Assembly: GCA_009777685.1 (NCBI GenBank)
Contig: WRLJ01000035.1
Location: forward strand, 1-11,241
Direction: 5' to 3'
DNA length: 11,241 nt
Origin: Oscillospiraceae bacterium
GTDB taxonomy: Bacteria > Bacillota > Clostridia > Oscillospirales > UBA929
Position 1 is the first letter of the stretch; the number at the start of each line of letters is the position of its first letter. The position numbers and the translations under genes are program-made. This document shows, piece by piece, positions 1 through 6,074 of the stretch. Below the pieces are notes generated by a model, which saw nothing but the letters and a program-made list of their open reading frames with translations, did not search any database and had not been told where the DNA came from.

Positions 1-174
1 CGCCGGAGCGAACGACCAGTTCAAGCCGTTGTTGGTGATTATTGAATGGATAGCCGCTATATCACCGGGGTCAAGGATAAAAACAGGGGTAAACTCGTTG
101 GCAACCGCCGCTGTCGGTATAAATACCACAGCCATTACCAACACCAGCGCGAGGGACAGAATGCGTTTTTTCAT
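1..174 (-). CDS. N-terminus of an exported protein, possibly a leucine-rich-repeat surface protein (partial)
   Basis: Reading the minus strand from an ATG at 174 gives an open frame to the window edge (58 codons seen). It begins MKKRILSLALVLVMAVVFIP and continues TAAVANEFTPVF, a classical signal peptide: Lys-Lys-Arg, a hydrophobic core, and a likely signal peptidase I site after AVA. The ribosome binding site AAAGGA lies 12 nt upstream (187-192), a little far. The mature start contains DPGDIAAIHSIITNNGLNW. From memory, segments of this shape occur at the mature N-terminus of secreted leucine-rich-repeat proteins of gut Clostridia; that identification is inference and the repeats themselves would lie outside the window. 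The signal peptide is clear; the product name is not. Confidence 0.6.
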   Translation of the reverse strand, partial: MKKRILSLALVLVMAVVFIPTAAVANEFTPVFILDPGDIAAIHSIITNNGLNWSFAPA

Positions 175-200
175 TTGAACCGACCGTCCTTTCAGGTTAC

Positions 201-356
201 TCTAAAAAGGTAGACCTTTTTAGAGCGGTGGTTCGGCCAGTACAACCTCGAAAAAAGGTGTTGTCATTTGCCCCAAAAGGTGCTATACTTGCTACAATCT
301 GGTTGCCCTGACCATAAACAGGGAGGACTCTAAAAAGGTCTACCTTTACGGAGTCC
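201..356. repeat. ~150 bp element bounded by palindromic inverted ends
   Basis: The left end (201-224) is a palindrome with arms TCTAAAAAGG and CCTTTTTAGA around TAGA. The right end (325-356) is a longer imperfect hairpin, GGACTCTAAAAAGG / CCTTTACGGAGTCC around TCTA. Read in inverse orientation, 329-352 matches 201-224 at 21 of 24 positions by eye; in direct orientation only 19. The ends are thus inverted copies, as in a MITE or small mobile element. The interior has a promoter (261-289) and a small hairpin (ACAAC/GTTGT around 242-264). No flanking target duplication was recognised. Confidence 0.5.
261..289 (+). promoter_or_regulatory. Sigma-A-type promoter inside the 201-356 element
   Basis: A -35 box TTGTCA (261-266) and a -10 box TATACT (284-289) are separated by exactly 17 nt, each with five of six consensus bases. 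Predicted transcription starts near 296, away from the minus-strand exported-protein gene. No start codon with a ribosome binding site follows closely, which favours a non-coding transcript. Confidence 0.6.
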
Positions 357-411
357 CATCCCGGCGGAAACCCCTTGCCGTGCGGTGTTTTGGAGGTGGG
401 GGATTTTTTTT
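296..411 (+). ncRNA. Candidate small structured RNA
   Basis: Downstream of the promoter at 261-289 come several hairpins in series: CCCTG/CAGGG (306-323), GGACTCTAAAAAGG/CCTTTACGGAGTCC (325-356) and a short CGGC/GCCG stem (363-380). A weak CCCC...GGGG stem (371-401) is then followed by eight T (404-411), which could be an intrinsic terminator. The transcript would be about 115 nt. I do not recognise a known RNA family. The terminator stem is poor, so the 3' end is uncertain. Confidence 0.35.
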
Positions 412-431
412 GCGCGGAAATGGGGGAACGC

Positions 432-457
432 GGCGCGATGTGGGCATCGCGCCCTAC
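432..457 (+). repeat. CTAC-tailed hairpin repeat, copy 1
   Basis: Perfect 9-bp stem GGCGCGATG / CATCGCGCC with loop TGGG (441-444), followed by CTAC. It has the same geometry as the hairpins at 659, 686, 8554, 8699, 11051 and 11194. Confidence 0.7.
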
Positions 458-482
458 GATGGGGCGGTGCGGGAACCCTGGG

Positions 483-534
483 TTCTCCTCCCGCCGCCTG
501 CGGGCGGCACCCTCCTCTGGGAGGAGGGCAAGAA
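483..534 (-). repeat. Two-hairpin dispersed repeat (TTGCC/CCTC family), copy A
   Basis: On the minus strand it reads TTGCCCTCCTCCCAGAGGAG and onward, with a first hairpin CCCTCCTC / GAGGAGGG and a second GCCGCC / GGCGGC, ending GGGAGGAGAA. It is an inverted, diverged copy of the repeat at 561-616; the stem positions differ together so that pairing is kept. Confidence 0.65.
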
Positions 535-560
535 CGAACCCGGAATTTTCGAGAAACCCC

Positions 561-616
561 CTTGCCTCCCTCACAGAGGGAGGTGGCCGCCCAAAGGCGG
601 CCGGAGGGAGGACTTG
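561..616 (+). repeat. Two-hairpin dispersed repeat (TTGCC/CCTC family), copy B
   Basis: Contains CCTCCCTC / GAGGGAGG around ACA, then GGCCGCC / GGCGGCC around CAAA, with outer flanks CTTG...CTTG and CTCC/GGAGG. It is arranged head-to-head with copy A (483-534). Non-coding; from memory, similar elements are common between genes in Oscillospirales genomes. Confidence 0.65.
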
Positions 617-644
617 GGCGGGTCACACCCCTCCCCTGTCGCGC

Positions 645-685
645 AAAATGGGGGCCACGGCGCGCCGGGGGCGGTCGCGCCCTAC
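645..685 (+). repeat. GGCGCGCC repeat with CTAC-tailed hairpin, copy 1
   Basis: Begins AAAATGGGGGCCACGGCGCGCC and continues to CGCGCCCTAC. Inverted copy at 8695-8735, direct copy at 11182-11220. The hairpin part (659-681) is GGCGCGCCG, loop GGGG, then a 10-nt right arm with one extra base relative to the other copies. It directly abuts the next hairpin at 686. Confidence 0.65.
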
Positions 686-712
686 GGACGGTCGGGGGCG
701 ACCGTCCCTACA
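686..712 (+). repeat. CTAC-tailed hairpin repeat, copy 2
   Basis: Perfect 9-bp stem GGACGGTCG / CGACCGTCC with loop GGGG (695-698), followed by CTACA. It begins at the base after the preceding hairpin's CTAC, so the two copies are in tandem. Confidence 0.7.
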
Positions 713-751
713 GGGTGTGTGAAATTACCCGGACCCCCCGCAAAAAAAGCC

Positions 752-780
752 TTGCATTTTACTTTTACCTGTGGTATCAT
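752..780 (+). promoter_or_regulatory. Promoter of rpmE
   Basis: A -35 box TTGCAT (752-757) and a -10 box TATCAT (775-780) with a 17-nt spacer sit 40 nt before the rpmE start. Each box has one or two mismatches to the sigma-A consensus. The location directly upstream of a housekeeping gene supports it. Confidence 0.65.
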
Positions 781-820
781 ACTAAAGCGATTTTTCAACG
801 GTGAAAGAGGTGAACCCCCA

Positions 821-1030
821 ATGAAGGACGGTATCCATCCGAATTATCAGAGCACTACCATCCGCTGCGCGTGCGGCGAGGTGATCGAGACCGGTTCCAC
901 CCGCAAGGACATCCGCGTGGAAATCTGCTCGAAGTGCCATCCCTTTTTCACCGGCAAGCAGAAGCTGGTTGATTCCGGAGGACGGGTCGACCGGTTCCAC
1001 AAAAAGTTCGGCATTGCCGCAAAGGGATAA
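821..1030 (+). CDS. rpmE: 50S ribosomal protein L31, zinc-binding type
   Basis: A 69-residue protein, the usual length for bacterial L31. It bridges the large and small subunits near the central protuberance. The start MKDGIHPNYQ and the segment CSKCHPFFTGKQKLVDSGGR are diagnostic. Cysteines at 16, 18, 36 and 39 form the CxC...CxxC zinc site, so this is the zinc-containing form and not the zinc-free paralogue made under zinc starvation. The ATG at 821 follows an AGAGGTG ribosome binding site. Its own promoter lies at 752-780 and a hairpin that may end the transcript at 1038-1070. Upstream in-frame codons (back to 380) run through repeat DNA and are not part of the gene. Confidence 0.97.
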   Translation: MKDGIHPNYQSTTIRCACGEVIETGSTRKDIRVEICSKCHPFFTGKQKLVDSGGRVDRFHKKFGIAAKG

Positions 1031-1037
1031 CCAAACC

Positions 1038-1070
1038 GACCCGCGCAGGGACAAACCCCTGGCGCGGGTC
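1038..1070 (+). terminator. Hairpin after rpmE, possible intrinsic terminator or attenuator
   Basis: GACCCGCGC-AGGG (1038-1050) pairs with CCCTGGCGCGGGTC (1057-1070), leaving one bulged C and the loop ACAAAC. The stem is strong, but the following CGTTGTATTC is only a weak T tract, so termination may be partial and allow read-through into the next gene. Confidence 0.5.
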
Positions 1071-1102
1071 CGTTGTATTCTGAAATCAAGGAGGTCCGGA
1101 CC

Positions 1103-1630
1103 ATGACAAAAATCGAACCCGAAGCCATCAGCGGCAACCTGATCGACCGGATCGGGCGGCAGTGGATGCTGATCACCGCCGGAACACCCGATGGAGCCTT
1201 CAACACCATGACGGCCAGCTGGGGCGGCCTCGGCGTGATGTGGAACCGGCCCGCCGCGTTCTGCGTCGTGCGCCCCCAGCGCCATACGTTCGGCTTTATG
1301 GAGAAGGCCGGTCAGTATTCGCTGAGCTTCTACCCCGGGCAATACCGCGAGGCGCTGAATTTCTGCGGCACGCGCAGCGGGCGGGATACCGACAAGCCCG
1401 CCGGGGCCGGCCTGCGGCCCGTGCGCACGGAGGAGGGCGTATGGACCTTTGAGCAGGCGGAGCTTACCCTCTTATGCCGCAAGCTGTACGCGGACTTCCT
1501 CAAAGAGGAGCTTTTCACCGACCCCGCCGTTTCCGCCCAATGGTATCCGTCCAAAGATTACCACAAACTCTATATCGGCGTCATCGAGGCGGCCTATAGC
1601 AATTGCCAAGCGCTTCGGGATATGATATAA
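1103..1630 (+). CDS. Flavin reductase-like / FMN-binding split-barrel protein
   Basis: A 175-residue cytoplasmic protein. The N-terminal part LITAGTPDGAFNTMTASWGG (residues 23-42) followed by a W-NRPAAFCVVRPQRHT segment is typical of the flavin reductase-like domain, a split barrel that binds FMN or FAD; the N-T-M-T-A-S-W motif is where such proteins contact the flavin phosphate. Members reduce flavin with NAD(P)H or act as flavoproteins of unknown substrate; this sequence does not decide which. The start at 1103 is chosen for the AAGGAGGT site 7 nt upstream (1088-1095); an earlier in-frame ATG at 1073 has none. The last nine codons, roughly residues 167-175, and the stop lie inside the first promoter/hairpin repeat (1603-1670), so the C-terminal tail looks rewritten by the repeat. 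Confidence 0.85.
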   Translation: MTKIEPEAISGNLIDRIGRQWMLITAGTPDGAFNTMTASWGGLGVMWNRPAAFCVVRPQRHTFGFMEKAGQYSLSFYPGQYREALNFCGTRSGRDTDKPAGAGLRPVRTEEGVWTFEQAELTLLCRKLYADFLKEELFTDPAVSAQWYPSKDYHKLYIGVIEAAYSNCQALRDMI

Positions 1631-1631
1631 T
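1603..1631 (+). promoter_or_regulatory. Promoter-like module 1
   Basis: TTGCCA (1603-1608), 17-nt spacer, TATAAT (1626-1631). The -10 box is a perfect consensus and spans the stop codon of the upstream gene. Activity is inferred only. Confidence 0.45.
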
Positions 1632-1670
1632 AGCGCCTGCGGCGGAAGAGCGCGTCAAGGGGCAATTCAC

Positions 1671-1700
1671 TTGCCCCGTTCGCGCTTGACATAATATAAT
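1671..1700 (+). promoter_or_regulatory. Promoter-like module 2
   Basis: TTGCCC (1671-1676), 18-nt spacer, TATAAT (1695-1700). A perfect TTGACA (1686-1691) also occurs, but only 3 nt before the -10 box, too close to serve it. The -35 box forms part of the right arm of the hairpin 1646-1686. Confidence 0.45.
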
Positions 1701-1738
1701 GCGCCTGCGGCGAAGAGCGCCCGTGACGCGCAATTCAC

Positions 1739-1768
1739 TTGCGCGTCCGGCGCTTGACATGGTATAAT
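1739..1768 (+). promoter_or_regulatory. Promoter-like module 3, likely promoter of rlmB
   Basis: TTGCGC (1739-1744), 18-nt spacer, perfect TATAAT (1763-1768). Transcription would start near 1775, giving a leader of about 57 nt to the preferred rlmB start. The -35 box lies in the right arm of hairpin 1713-1755. Confidence 0.55.
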
Positions 1769-1831
1769 CTTTTTTAAGGCGCGCCGATGGCGTCCCTTAA
1801 ATTGACAGCTTGGAAACAGGGGAGTATACGA

Positions 1832-2554
1832 TTGCGTCAGGTCGAAGGCCGCCGCGCGGTCGCGGAGGCGCTGCGGGCGGGGCATCCGCCGGATAAGGTC
1901 TATGCCCTGAAAGGCGCGGAGGGCCTGGGCGCTCTGCTCGGGCAGGCGCGCGCGAAGGGCGCGGTGATCGTGGAATGCGACCGCCGCCGCCTGGACGCCA
2001 TGGCGCAGACGGCCAACCATCAGGGCGTGATCGCGCTGCTGGCGCCGGTGAGCTACGCGGAGACGGACGATCTGTTCCGCTTGGCGGAGGAGCGCGGCGA
2101 GCCGCCGCTGCTGGTGGTCTGCGACGGCGTGGAGGACGAGGGCAACCTCGGCGCGGTTATCCGCAGCGCGGAGGCGGCGGGCGCGCACGGGGTCATCGTC
2201 CCGAAGCGGCGCAGCGCGGGGCTGTCGCCGGTCACGGTCAGGGCCAGCGCCGGCGCGGCGGAGCATCTGCCGGTGGCCCGCGTGCCGGGCGTGCCGGCCT
2301 GCCTGCGGGCGCTGAAGGAGCGCGGCGTCTGGCTGTACGGCGCGGACGCGGCGGGAGACCGGAGCTTGTTTGACGCCGACCTCTCCGGCCCTTCGGCCAT
2401 CATCGTCGGCGCGGAGGGGCGCGGCCTGAGCCGCCTGACGGCGGAGAGCTGTGATTTTCTTGTATCTATCCCGATGAGGGGCAAGGTCGGTTCGCTGAAC
2501 GTATCCGCCGCCGCGGCGGTGATGCTGTACCAGGCCGTGCGATGCAGAAGATAA
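1832..2554 (+). CDS. rlmB: 23S rRNA (guanosine-2'-O-)-methyltransferase RlmB, SpoU/TrmH family
   Basis: A SPOUT-class enzyme that uses S-adenosylmethionine; the E. coli relative methylates the 2'-O of G2251 in the 23S rRNA P loop. From a TTG start at 1832 the protein is 240 residues, the family's usual length. The N-terminal substrate-binding domain opens VEGRRAVAEALRAG and ends near NHQGVIALL (62-70). The catalytic domain shows all three SpoU motifs: GNLGAVIRSAEAAGAHG (104-120), AIIVGAEGRGLS (189-200) and IPMRGKVGSLNVSAAAAVM (213-231), including N105, R111 and E195, which are conserved in the family. The TTG start is preferred because AGGGGAG (1818-1824) lies 7 nt before it and family members begin close to VEGR; an in-frame ATG at 1787 would add 15 atypical residues with only a weak AAGG. 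Specificity among RlmB/TrmH paralogues is inferred from similarity. Confidence 0.92.
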   Translation: MRQVEGRRAVAEALRAGHPPDKVYALKGAEGLGALLGQARAKGAVIVECDRRRLDAMAQTANHQGVIALLAPVSYAETDDLFRLAEERGEPPLLVVCDGVEDEGNLGAVIRSAEAAGAHGVIVPKRRSAGLSPVTVRASAGAAEHLPVARVPGVPACLRALKERGVWLYGADAAGDRSLFDADLSGPSAIIVGAEGRGLSRLTAESCDFLVSIPMRGKVGSLNVSAAAAVMLYQAVRCRR

Positions 2555-2576
2555 AAAACAGGAAAGGAAGATACCC

Positions 2577-3704
2577 ATGCTGTACCGCAAATTCGGAAAC
2601 ACCGGCGTGGACATATCCGTGCTGGGGTTTGGCGCGATGCGCCTTCCGTCCGTGCATAAGGACGGAAAAAATGTCTTCGACTATGAGGAGAGCGCGCGGA
2701 TGATGCTGCGCGCCTATGAGCTGGGCGTGAACTACTTCGACACCGCCCCGCTCTACTGCGACTGCGAGAGCGAGACCATCGTCGGGCGCGCCCTGAAGTC
2801 CATCCGGGACAAGGTGTACGTCTCCACCAAATACAGCGTCCGCAGCGCGCTGGGGAGCGATTTTCGCCAGGGGCTGGAGGCGTCGCTGAAGAAGCTGGAT
2901 ATGGAGTACATCGACTTTTACCACCTGTGGGGCATCAACTGGGAAACCTATGAAAACAGGCTGACGGCCCCGGGCGGCCCGCTGGAGGAAGCGCGGAAGG
3001 CCAAGGAGGAAGGGCTGATCCGGCACATTTCCTTCTCGTTCCACGACAAGGCCGAGAACATGGGGCGGCTGGCCGAAACCGGACAGTTTGAAACGGTGCT
3101 GGCCCAGTATAACCTGCTGGACCGCTCCCACGAGGAGGGCTTTGCCAGAGCGCACGCCCGCGGGCTGGGCACGGTGGTCATGGGGCCTGTCGGAGGCGGG
3201 CGGCTGGGCGTGCCGTCGGAGAAAATACGCTCGCTGATTCCGGGCGGGGCGCGCTCGAATCCGGAGCTGGCCCTGCGGTTTGTGCTGAGCAATCCCCATG
3301 TGAGCTGCGCGCTGTCGGGGATGTCCACGATGGAGCAGGTGGAGGAAAACTGCCGCGTGGCCGACCGGGGCGACGCGCTCAGCGCGGAGGAGCTGGAGGC
3401 GGTCAACGCGGCCGTGCGGGAGAACAAAAAGCTGGCCGACCTGTACTGCACCGGCTGTAAATATTGTATGCCCTGCCCGCAGGAGGTCAACATCGCGGTA
3501 TGCTTCCAGCTGATGAATTACCACAGGGTATATGAGATTACAGACTACGCCAGAGCCGAGTATAAAAATATCGGGATGCCGTGGATGGCGGGCAAGAACG
3601 CCTCGTTCTGCAACGAATGCGGCGTGTGCGAGACGAAGTGCCCGCAAAAGCTGGCCATCCGCGACCAGCTGCGGGAAACGGACAAGGTATTGGGCGGGGG
3701 ATGA
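2577..3704 (+). CDS. Aldo/keto reductase with C-terminal double [4Fe-4S] ferredoxin motif
   Basis: A 375-residue cytoplasmic oxidoreductase. Residues 1-280 are an AKR TIM barrel: start LYRKFGNTGVDISVLGFGAM, and the catalytic tetrad D55 and Y60 (YFDTAPLY), K85 (STKYS) and H116 (YHLWG). Residues 291-300 (CTGCKYCMPC, then P) and 345-355 (CNECGVCETKC, then P) are two CxxCxxCxxxC(P) motifs, each able to bind a [4Fe-4S] cluster. This fusion is a known subfamily in anaerobes and suggests electron transfer between the clusters and NAD(P)H or an attached substrate; the substrate is unknown. AGGAAAGGAAG precedes the ATG. It lies 22 nt after rlmB and 43 nt before the membrane protein, so co-transcription is likely. 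Confidence 0.92.
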   Translation: MLYRKFGNTGVDISVLGFGAMRLPSVHKDGKNVFDYEESARMMLRAYELGVNYFDTAPLYCDCESETIVGRALKSIRDKVYVSTKYSVRSALGSDFRQGLEASLKKLDMEYIDFYHLWGINWETYENRLTAPGGPLEEARKAKEEGLIRHISFSFHDKAENMGRLAETGQFETVLAQYNLLDRSHEEGFARAHARGLGTVVMGPVGGGRLGVPSEKIRSLIPGGARSNPELALRFVLSNPHVSCALSGMSTMEQVEENCRVADRGDALSAEELEAVNAAVRENKKLADLYCTGCKYCMPCPQEVNIAVCFQLMNYHRVYEITDYARAEYKNIGMPWMAGKNASFCNECGVCETKCPQKLAIRDQLRETDKVLGGG

Positions 3705-3747
3705 CGGCGTTCCCTTCTCCATTTCCAAAGAATTGTGGTGAATTGAC

Positions 3748-6054
3748 ATGGACTTCAGAAAAAAACGGCCCGGCGAGGATACGGCGGAGCTGGAGCAGAT
3801 TAAGCAAATGATCCGTGACCTGCCGGAGGAAGACGGGGGTCCGGAGTATACGGTGGAGTCCATTATGGCGGAGGAGCGTTTTGCCGCGGTCACCCGCCGC
3901 GGGCGCTCTCCCGCGCCGGAGCCCTCTCCCGCGCCGCCGGACAGCCGGCCGCGGGCCGTCCGGTTTCCGGAGGACGAGCCGGAGGATTTTGATCCGTCGG
4001 GCGATACGCGGCGCATTGAAAAGATCGCCGAGGAGATGAGGTCGCTGGCCCGCGACGCCGGCTGGGCCGAACGCGCGGCCCACCGCGGGACGGAGCCCGT
4101 CTCCGGTCCGGAGGCGTCCTTTTCCGTCAAGATACGGGATTCGGACGCGGCCCCGGAACCGGAGGAAAACCTGTTCCTCAACGACGAGATGTTCAAGGAC
4201 GCCTTCCGGCGCGCGGAACCCGCCGGGGGCGCGGCGGACACGGAGGACTCCTTCCGCGGGGAGGACTATGACGAGCCTTCGCCGCCGCGCTCGGCGCGCG
4301 ATCTGCTGCAAGCGCTCAAGGACCACATCCGCAAGCCGCTGCCGCCGCTGGAGGCCATGCCGCAGCAGGCCTACGCCCGCGTCGCGCCATACGCGGCGTT
4401 CCTGAAGGCGCGGGCCTTCGCCGCGTTTGTGCTGGCCCTGCCGCTGCTGTACGCCGCGCTGGGGCCGCTGCTGGAGCTGCCAATGCCGGAGTGGCTGATT
4501 TACGCGCGCCAGCCGTACCGCTATCTGCTGATTACGGGCGTACTGCACGGTCTCATCATGCTGTGCGCCGTCGATGTCGTGGCGCGGGGCCTGAGCGACC
4601 TGTTCCACCTGCGTCCGGGACCGGAAACGCTGATCACCCTGGCCGGCGTGGCCACGCTGGCCCATACGCTGACGCTGCTGCTCCCGTCGTTTGAGCTGAG
4701 CGGCTATGCCGCCGCGGAGACATACACGGGATTTATCGGCTACACGCCGTACACCGCCGTTTCGGGCGTCGGGTTTTTCTTTGCGGTCTGGGCCGCGTAC
4801 TACCAGTACGGCGCCTATCGCCGCACCTATAAGACCGCTATGGAGGCGGAGGAAGACCGCGCGCGCCTGATTACGCTGGAGGAGGACCTCTGGGACGGGA
4901 TGGACGGCTATACCAAGCGCGAGGGAAGCCTGGAGGGCTTTGTCACGCGCACCGAGGCGCCCGACGTCGCGCGCCGCGCCGCTTCCCTGCTGGCGCCGCT
5001 GCTGATGGTGGCTTCTCTGGTGTTCGCCACCGTCTCCTCGGTTGGGCAGGGGCGGCCGGGGCATTTCTTCTGGGCGTGGTCGGCCATTTCGCTGGCCGCC
5101 GTGCCGCCGTGCGCGCTGTTTGTGTTCGCGCTGCCGTTCGCGCGTGTGGCAAAACGCCTGAGCGTCAAGGGAGGCGCGATCGCGGGCTGGACGGCCGCGC
5201 GGGAAATGAAGGGCGGGCAGTTTGCCGCCGCGCGCGACGAGGATTTTTTTCCGACGGAAATGGTCAGCTTAAACGGGCTGAAGATTTTCAACAACTACCC
5301 CTACGACAAAGTCACCTCCTATGCCGCCGCGATGCTGGAGACCTCCGGCAGCAGCCTGCGCCATGCCGTTCGGGAGCTGGTGCGCGGGCGGGAGGACCAG
5401 CTGCCGCCCATTGATCGGCTGGAGCATCATGAGGCGGGCGGCATCAGCGGCGAGGCCGGGCGGGACCGCGTGATGATGGGCACGTCGGATTTCATCCTCC
5501 ACATGAGCATCCGGCTGCCGAGGGATCTGATCATCAAAAAGGCGGTCTATCTGATCGTCAATTCGGAATTGGCGGGCATATTCGCCGTCAACTATATCCC
5601 CTCGTCGGCGACGGAGGGCGCGGCGCTCAAGCTGGTGAAGAACGGGGTGACGCCGCTGATGGCGGTGCGGGACTTCAACATCACGCCGGCGCTGCTGAAA
5701 GAGAAATACACGCTCGACACGGACATCCTGGAGTATCCGCCCGTGGAGGACAGGCTCGCGCTGAGCGACAAAGGGCGTGACACGCTGGAACGCCCGTCGG
5801 CGTTCGTCACGCGGGACGGCCTCTCGCCGATTGCCGAATGCGTGATCGGCGCGGTCCGCCTGCGCCGCGTGGCGCGGATCAACCTGTGGATATCGCTGCT
5901 GTGTACGGCGGCCTCGGTATTGGGGATGTTTTACTTCACATACATCGGCACGGCGGACGCCGCGCTGTCGATTTTGCCGGGCAACGTAATGCTGTATTTC
6001 CTGATCTGGTGGATCCCAGGCTGGATCTGCAGCGCGGCGGCGCACCGGTATTGA
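3748..6054 (+). CDS. Large membrane protein resembling a catalytically degenerate P1B-type ATPase
   Basis: 768 residues. Positions 1-205 are hydrophilic, acidic and proline-rich (EPSPAPPDSRP near 58-68), probably disordered and cytoplasmic. Eight hydrophobic segments follow at about 219-242, 258-279, 291-313, 336-356, 411-433, 443-465, 710-733 and 744-764: the 2+2+2+2 layout of heavy-metal (P1B) ATPases, with a short ~55-residue loop where the actuator domain belongs and a ~245-residue loop where the P and N domains belong. Local similarities by eye: PPCAL (453-457) at the CPC motif of M4, then AKRLSVKGGAI (468-478); GISGEAGRDRVMMGTSDFI (565-583) like the N-domain glycine motif; KLVKNGVTPLMAVRDFN (628-644) at the MLTGDN site; VEDR (666-669) at PEDK. 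The phosphorylation motif DKTGT is replaced by DFFPT (499-503) and GDGxND is absent, so ATP-driven transport is unlikely. It has a weak ribosome binding site (GGTG, 7 nt before ATG). It is followed by hom 20 nt downstream. The fold call is inference; the topology is a firmer observation. Confidence 0.7.
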   Translation: MDFRKKRPGEDTAELEQIKQMIRDLPEEDGGPEYTVESIMAEERFAAVTRRGRSPAPEPSPAPPDSRPRAVRFPEDEPEDFDPSGDTRRIEKIAEEMRSLARDAGWAERAAHRGTEPVSGPEASFSVKIRDSDAAPEPEENLFLNDEMFKDAFRRAEPAGGAADTEDSFRGEDYDEPSPPRSARDLLQALKDHIRKPLPPLEAMPQQAYARVAPYAAFLKARAFAAFVLALPLLYAALGPLLELPMPEWLIYARQPYRYLLITGVLHGLIMLCAVDVVARGLSDLFHLRPGPETLITLAGVATLAHTLTLLLPSFELSGYAAAETYTGFIGYTPYTAVSGVGFFFAVWAAYYQYGAYRRTYKTAMEAEEDRARLITLEEDLWDGMDGYTKREGSLEGFVTRTEAPDVARRAASLLAPLLMVASLVFATVSSVGQGRPGHFFWAWSAISLAAVPPCALFVFALPFARVAKRLSVKGGAIAGWTAAREMKGGQFAAARDEDFFPTEMVSLNGLKIFNNYPYDKVTSYAAAMLETSGSSLRHAVRELVRGREDQLPPIDRLEHHEAGGISGEAGRDRVMMGTSDFILHMSIRLPRDLIIKKAVYLIVNSELAGIFAVNYIPSSATEGAALKLVKNGVTPLMAVRDFNITPALLKEKYTLDTDILEYPPVEDRLALSDKGRDTLERPSAFVTRDGLSPIAECVIGAVRLRRVARINLWISLLCTAASVLGMFYFTYIGTADAALSILPGNVMLYFLIWWIPGWICSAAAHRY

Positions 6055-6074
6055 GGAAAGGAAGAACATCCGAT

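Larger units (their letters stand above)
1603..1768 (+). repeat. Three tandem promoter/hairpin modules (period 68-69 bp)
   Basis: Three successive units each have TTGCC- or TTGCG-, then a GCGCTT segment, then TATAAT (at 1626, 1695 and 1763). Units 1 and 2 continue GCGCCTGCGGCG-AAGAGCGC and CAATTCAC. The period is 69 then 68 bp. Between successive TATAAT boxes lies a long hairpin: 1646-1686 (GCGCG...GGGGCAA, loop TTCAC, TTGCCCC...CGCGC) and 1713-1755 (GCGCC...GACGCGCAA, loop TTCAC, TTGCGCGTC...GGCGC). The two hairpins differ in both arms in ways that keep pairing. Unit 1 overlaps the end of the flavin-reductase gene. Confidence 0.8.

Noticed and set aside
645..720. CRISPR array
   Set aside because: The repeats are few, palindromic, scattered and in both orientations, with no regular spacers and no cas genes.
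380..820. Long open frames through the intergenic region, including an upstream extension of rpmE
   Set aside because: They translate palindromic repeats into low-complexity Gly/Arg/Pro text, have no ribosome binding site, and L31 has a clear start at 821.
1667..2614. Minus-strand open frame opposite rlmB
   Set aside because: Arg/Ala/His-rich shadow typical of GC-rich coding DNA; all conserved motifs are on the plus strand.
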